Shown piece by piece: positions 61,565 through 64,000 of a stretch of 64,000 nucleotides of DNA (position 1 is its first letter; each line of letters begins with the position of its first letter). The stretch is from an uncultured Duncaniella sp. (GTDB lineage: Bacteria > Bacteroidota > Bacteroidia > Bacteroidales > Muribaculaceae). The position numbers were made by a program, and so were the translations under genes. Below the pieces are notes generated by a model. The model searched no databases. It was given only the letters and a program-made list of their open reading frames with translations, and was not told the DNA's origin. The stretch spans positions 248,001 to 312,000 of the forward strand of contig CAJTQR010000004.1 of NCBI GenBank assembly GCA_910578515.1, in the 5' to 3' direction.

Positions 61565-64000
61565 TTAGAATTCCTGACCGAGGATGAAGTGGAAGTGTGA
61601 ACCACCCTTCTCGCCATATACCTTATCGAAACCGTAAGCCCAGTCGATACCCATCATACCAACCATCGGGAGGAAGATGCGGACACCGGCACCGGCACTA
61701 CGCTTGAGGTCGAAGGGAGAGAACTGCTTCACAGAGGTCCATGCGTTACCACCTTCGATGAATGCAAGACCATAGATAGTGGTGGTGGGTTGGAGCATGA
61801 ACGGGAAGTGAACTTCCATGCCGAAGCGAGTGTAGGCATAACCTGACCATGGAGTGAGCTGACCGTTGTCGTAACCACGGAGGGCAATTGTCTCCTGAGC
61901 GTATGTATATGAACCTGACATACCGTCACCACCCACATAGAATGTTTCGAACGGAGATTTCAGATAGCGGTTGTAGCTTCCGAGAAGACCGATGTCAGCA
62001 CGAGTCATGAGCACCAGGGTATACTGTTCGGCATTGTTGAGCGGAGTGTATGTGCGTGATTTGAAACGTAACTTCCAGTACTCAATCCAACGGTACATCT
62101 GACGGGCAGCCTGATTGAGCTTCTCGCGGTCGCGGTCAGTTGTAGCTTGCTCCTTCATATAGTACAGGTCTTTCCAGTTCTTGCGTCCGAATAGCGAAGC
62201 AGGAGGTGTGAGCTGGAGATTGAGCGAGATATTTGAACCTGAACGGGTATACAGGGGGTTGTCGGTAGAGTTACGTGCGAGAGTCAGACCGAGGGTGATG
62301 GAGTTGGATGTACCGTTCTGCATCTCGAAGAGGTATTCCCAGTTCTTGAGGCTATACCAGGTATAACCGAGTTCAGCCTGGAATGTGAAGTAGTCGTCAG
62401 GCCAGCTGAGACGCTTACCGAAACCGACCGCGAAGTTAAGCATCTGGAGATACTTGTTGGGGTCGTAAGCGTTCTCGTATGAGTAGTTATCGTTGTAATA
62501 GTTGTTATATCCGCCGTAGAGACCGCTGTAACCATAATAATAGTTATTCAGATTACGGTTGTAGAACGATGAGTTCACACCTGTCTGGCGGCTATAGTAA
62601 GCTGAGACAGAGAGCGAGTTGGGACGTTTGCCTCCGAACCATGGGTCAAGGAACGATATACCGTATGACTGATAGTAACGGGCATTGGTCTGCGCCGAGA
62701 TGGTAAGCTGCTGACCCTCACCCTGCGGAATGATACCCTTGTAGGAGTTAGGATAGAATAGATTCTTTATAGAGAAGTTAGTGAACTTGATGGCAACCTT
62801 ACCAATAATACCTGTCTGTCCCCAACCCATTGAGAACTCAAACTGGTCATTTGATTTTGATTCGAGATTGAACACCACATCCACAGTCCCGTCTTCCTGG
62901 TTAGGTTCAGGACGCGCATCAAGGTTTTCAGGGTTGAAGTGACCTGTCTGGGCGATTTCACGCACGGAACGCACGAAGTCTTCCTTCGAGAAAAGTTCAC
63001 CGGGTTTCACACGAAGCTCACGACGGATTACCTTCTCATAAAGACGGTCGTTACCATTGATGATTACATTATTGATACGCGCCTGAGGACCTTCGACTAT
63101 ACGCATCTCAAGGTCAATGGAGTCACCGTTGACATTCTTCTCAATAGGAACTACATTGAAGAAGAGGTAACCATGGTTCATATATTGACTCGAAATCGCA
63201 TCGTCGTCCTCCTGCAGACGTTTGGAGAGATACTTCTGATTGTACACGTCGCCCTTTTCCACACCGAGCACACGGTCAAGAGCCTCAGTAGGATAGATGG
63301 TGTTACCCACCCAAGTCACATCGTTGATGTAATATTTCTTACCTTCATCCACTTTGATGTACACATCCACAGTCTTTTCATCGTAGGGTACCACAGAGTC
63401 GGCAAGAATCACAGCGTCGCGGTAGCCTTTCTCGTTATATTTCTGGATGATACGGTTCAAGTCGTCATGATAATCGCTTTCCACAAACTTCTTTTGGCGG
63501 AAGAGGTTCAGAAGCTTACCCTTCTCGTTGGTTTTCTTCATGGTGCGTTGCAACTGGTTATCGCTCATCACCTCATTGCCATCGATGTAAATCTTGTGGA
63601 CTTTTACCTTGTCATTCTTGTTGATATTTATATCCACTATCACCTCGTTGGGGTGTGAAAGGTCATCAGTAAGATTAATCTTCACCTGTGCGTTGCCGAA
63701 ACCCTTGTTGGAGTAATACTTCTTGATGATTCGCTCGGCACTATTTACGATATTTTGGGTAATGTGGTTACCTTTCATGAGCTGCAGCGCCTCTTCAAGG
63801 TCCTGCTTCTCCCCTTTCTTCACTCCATTATAATTGATTTCGGAGATGCGGGGCTGCTGGCGCAGGTTTATCACGAGCCAAGCCTTGTCGCCCACCACCT
63901 TATCAATGGTAATCTGCACTTTTGAGAACAGGAGTTGCTGCCACAGCAATTTAGCGGCATCGGTCAGGTCTGAACCGGGAACCTCGATGATATCACCGAT
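61565..64000 (-). CDS. bamA: outer membrane assembly protein BamA (N-terminus beyond window)
   Basis: The frame is open to the right edge of the window, so the gene is cut at its 5' end; at least 811 residues are present. POTRA domains occupy the N-terminal part (RIIKKYYSNKGFGNAQVKI, KVHKIYIDGNEVMSDNQL and INNVIINGNDRLYEKVIRRE segments). A 16-strand-type barrel follows, ending in Phe (HFHFILGQEF). A Tyr/Asn-rich loop (around NNYYYGYSGLYGGYNNYYN) is an unusual insertion in the barrel. BamA inserts outer membrane proteins. The OmpH genes lie downstream. Confidence 0.95.
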   Translation of the reverse strand: MGDIIEVPGSDLTDAAKLLWQQLLFSKVQITIDKVVGDKAWLVINLRQQPRISEINYNGVKKGEKQDLEEALQLMKGNHITQNIVNSAERIIKKYYSNKGFGNAQVKINLTDDLSHPNEVIVDININKNDKVKVHKIYIDGNEVMSDNQLQRTMKKTNEKGKLLNLFRQKKFVESDYHDDLNRIIQKYNEKGYRDAVILADSVVPYDEKTVDVYIKVDEGKKYYINDVTWVGNTIYPTEALDRVLGVEKGDVYNQKYLSKRLQEDDDAISSQYMNHGYLFFNVVPIEKNVNGDSIDLEMRIVEGPQARINNVIINGNDRLYEKVIRRELRVKPGELFSKEDFVRSVREIAQTGHFNPENLDARPEPNQEDGTVDVVFNLESKSNDQFEFSMGWGQTGIIGKVAIKFTNFSIKNLFYPNSYKGIIPQGEGQQLTISAQTNARYYQSYGISFLDPWFGGKRPNSLSVSAYYSRQTGVNSSFYNRNLNNYYYGYSGLYGGYNNYYNDNYSYENAYDPNKYLQMLNFAVGFGKRLSWPDDYFTFQAELGYTWYSLKNWEYLFEMQNGTSNSITLGLTLARNSTDNPLYTRSGSNISLNLQLTPPASLFGRKNWKDLYYMKEQATTDRDREKLNQAARQMYRWIEYWKLRFKSRTYTPLNNAEQYTLVLMTRADIGLLGSYNRYLKSPFETFYVGGDGMSGSYTYAQETIALRGYDNGQLTPWSGYAYTRFGMEVHFPFMLQPTTTIYGLAFIEGGNAWTSVKQFSPFDLKRSAGAGVRIFLPMVGMMGIDWAYGFDKVYGEKGGSHFHFILGQEF

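Overview
The window is chromosomal DNA from a Bacteroidales gut bacterium, most likely a Muribaculaceae (S24-7) member. The evidence is a SusC/SusD polysaccharide utilisation locus (PUL), many SPII lipoproteins, several promoter elements fitting the Bacteroidetes consensus TAnnTTTG, start codons generally without Shine-Dalgarno sequences, and Bacteroidales-type operons such as tgt-lptG and lptF-ribBA. The family-level placement is inference; no rRNA or other taxonomic marker was compared. I see no rRNA, tRNA, CRISPR array, prophage or intact insertion sequence.

Left part (1-15,200): housekeeping genes. A minus-strand group holds a dCMP deaminase, an S41 processing protease and 5-formyl-THF cyclo-ligase. 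A plus-strand run holds a META lipoprotein, an M24 peptidase, the CCA-adding enzyme, QueD, QueE and a flippase-like membrane protein. An AT-rich accessory patch (8,711-11,150) follows, with an HtrA-like protease that looks foreign in composition, a ~170-bp imperfect palindrome, an orphan lysine/arginine-rich protein and a structured leader ahead of a 5'-nucleotidase. Then come DUF486 and U32 peptidase genes.

Centre (15,211-38,801): a complete beta-mannan PUL, all on the minus strand, apparently in three transcription units. Unit 1: AraC regulator, GH5_2-like enzyme, SASA-type acetylesterase, GH5_7 mannanase. Unit 2: SusC, SusD, two surface glycan-binding proteins and a GH26 mannanase, ended by a 12-bp-stem terminator. 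Unit 3: GH94 cellobiose phosphorylase, GH26 mannanase, GH130 mannosylglucose phosphorylase, GPH sugar transporter and cellobiose 2-epimerase, ended by a 13-bp-stem terminator. The predicted path is: deacetylate and cut (gluco)mannan at the surface, import through SusCD, trim to mannobiose, import across the inner membrane, epimerise to mannosyl-glucose, and phosphorolyse to mannose-1-phosphate plus glucose. GH94 handles cello-linked pieces. No alpha-galactosidase is present, which favours acetylated glucomannan over galactomannan. The most novel protein feature is a beta-rich module that occurs twice at the C-terminus of one surface glycan-binding protein and appears to be inserted inside the catalytic domain of the neighbouring GH26.

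Right part (39,000-64,000): conserved cell-envelope and metabolic genes. They include SppA, LpxK, purine nucleoside phosphorylase, ThiL with a coupled radical SAM protein, an Asn/Gly/Pro-rich secreted protein, a TonB-type outer membrane protein with a membrane-tethered regulator next to it, an LptG-like permease with Tgt, FKBP, LemA, GlyRS, zinc-uptake ZnuA/ZnuC without a permease gene, RibBA with a long LptF-like permease, two OmpH/Skp chaperones, and BamA running off the right edge.
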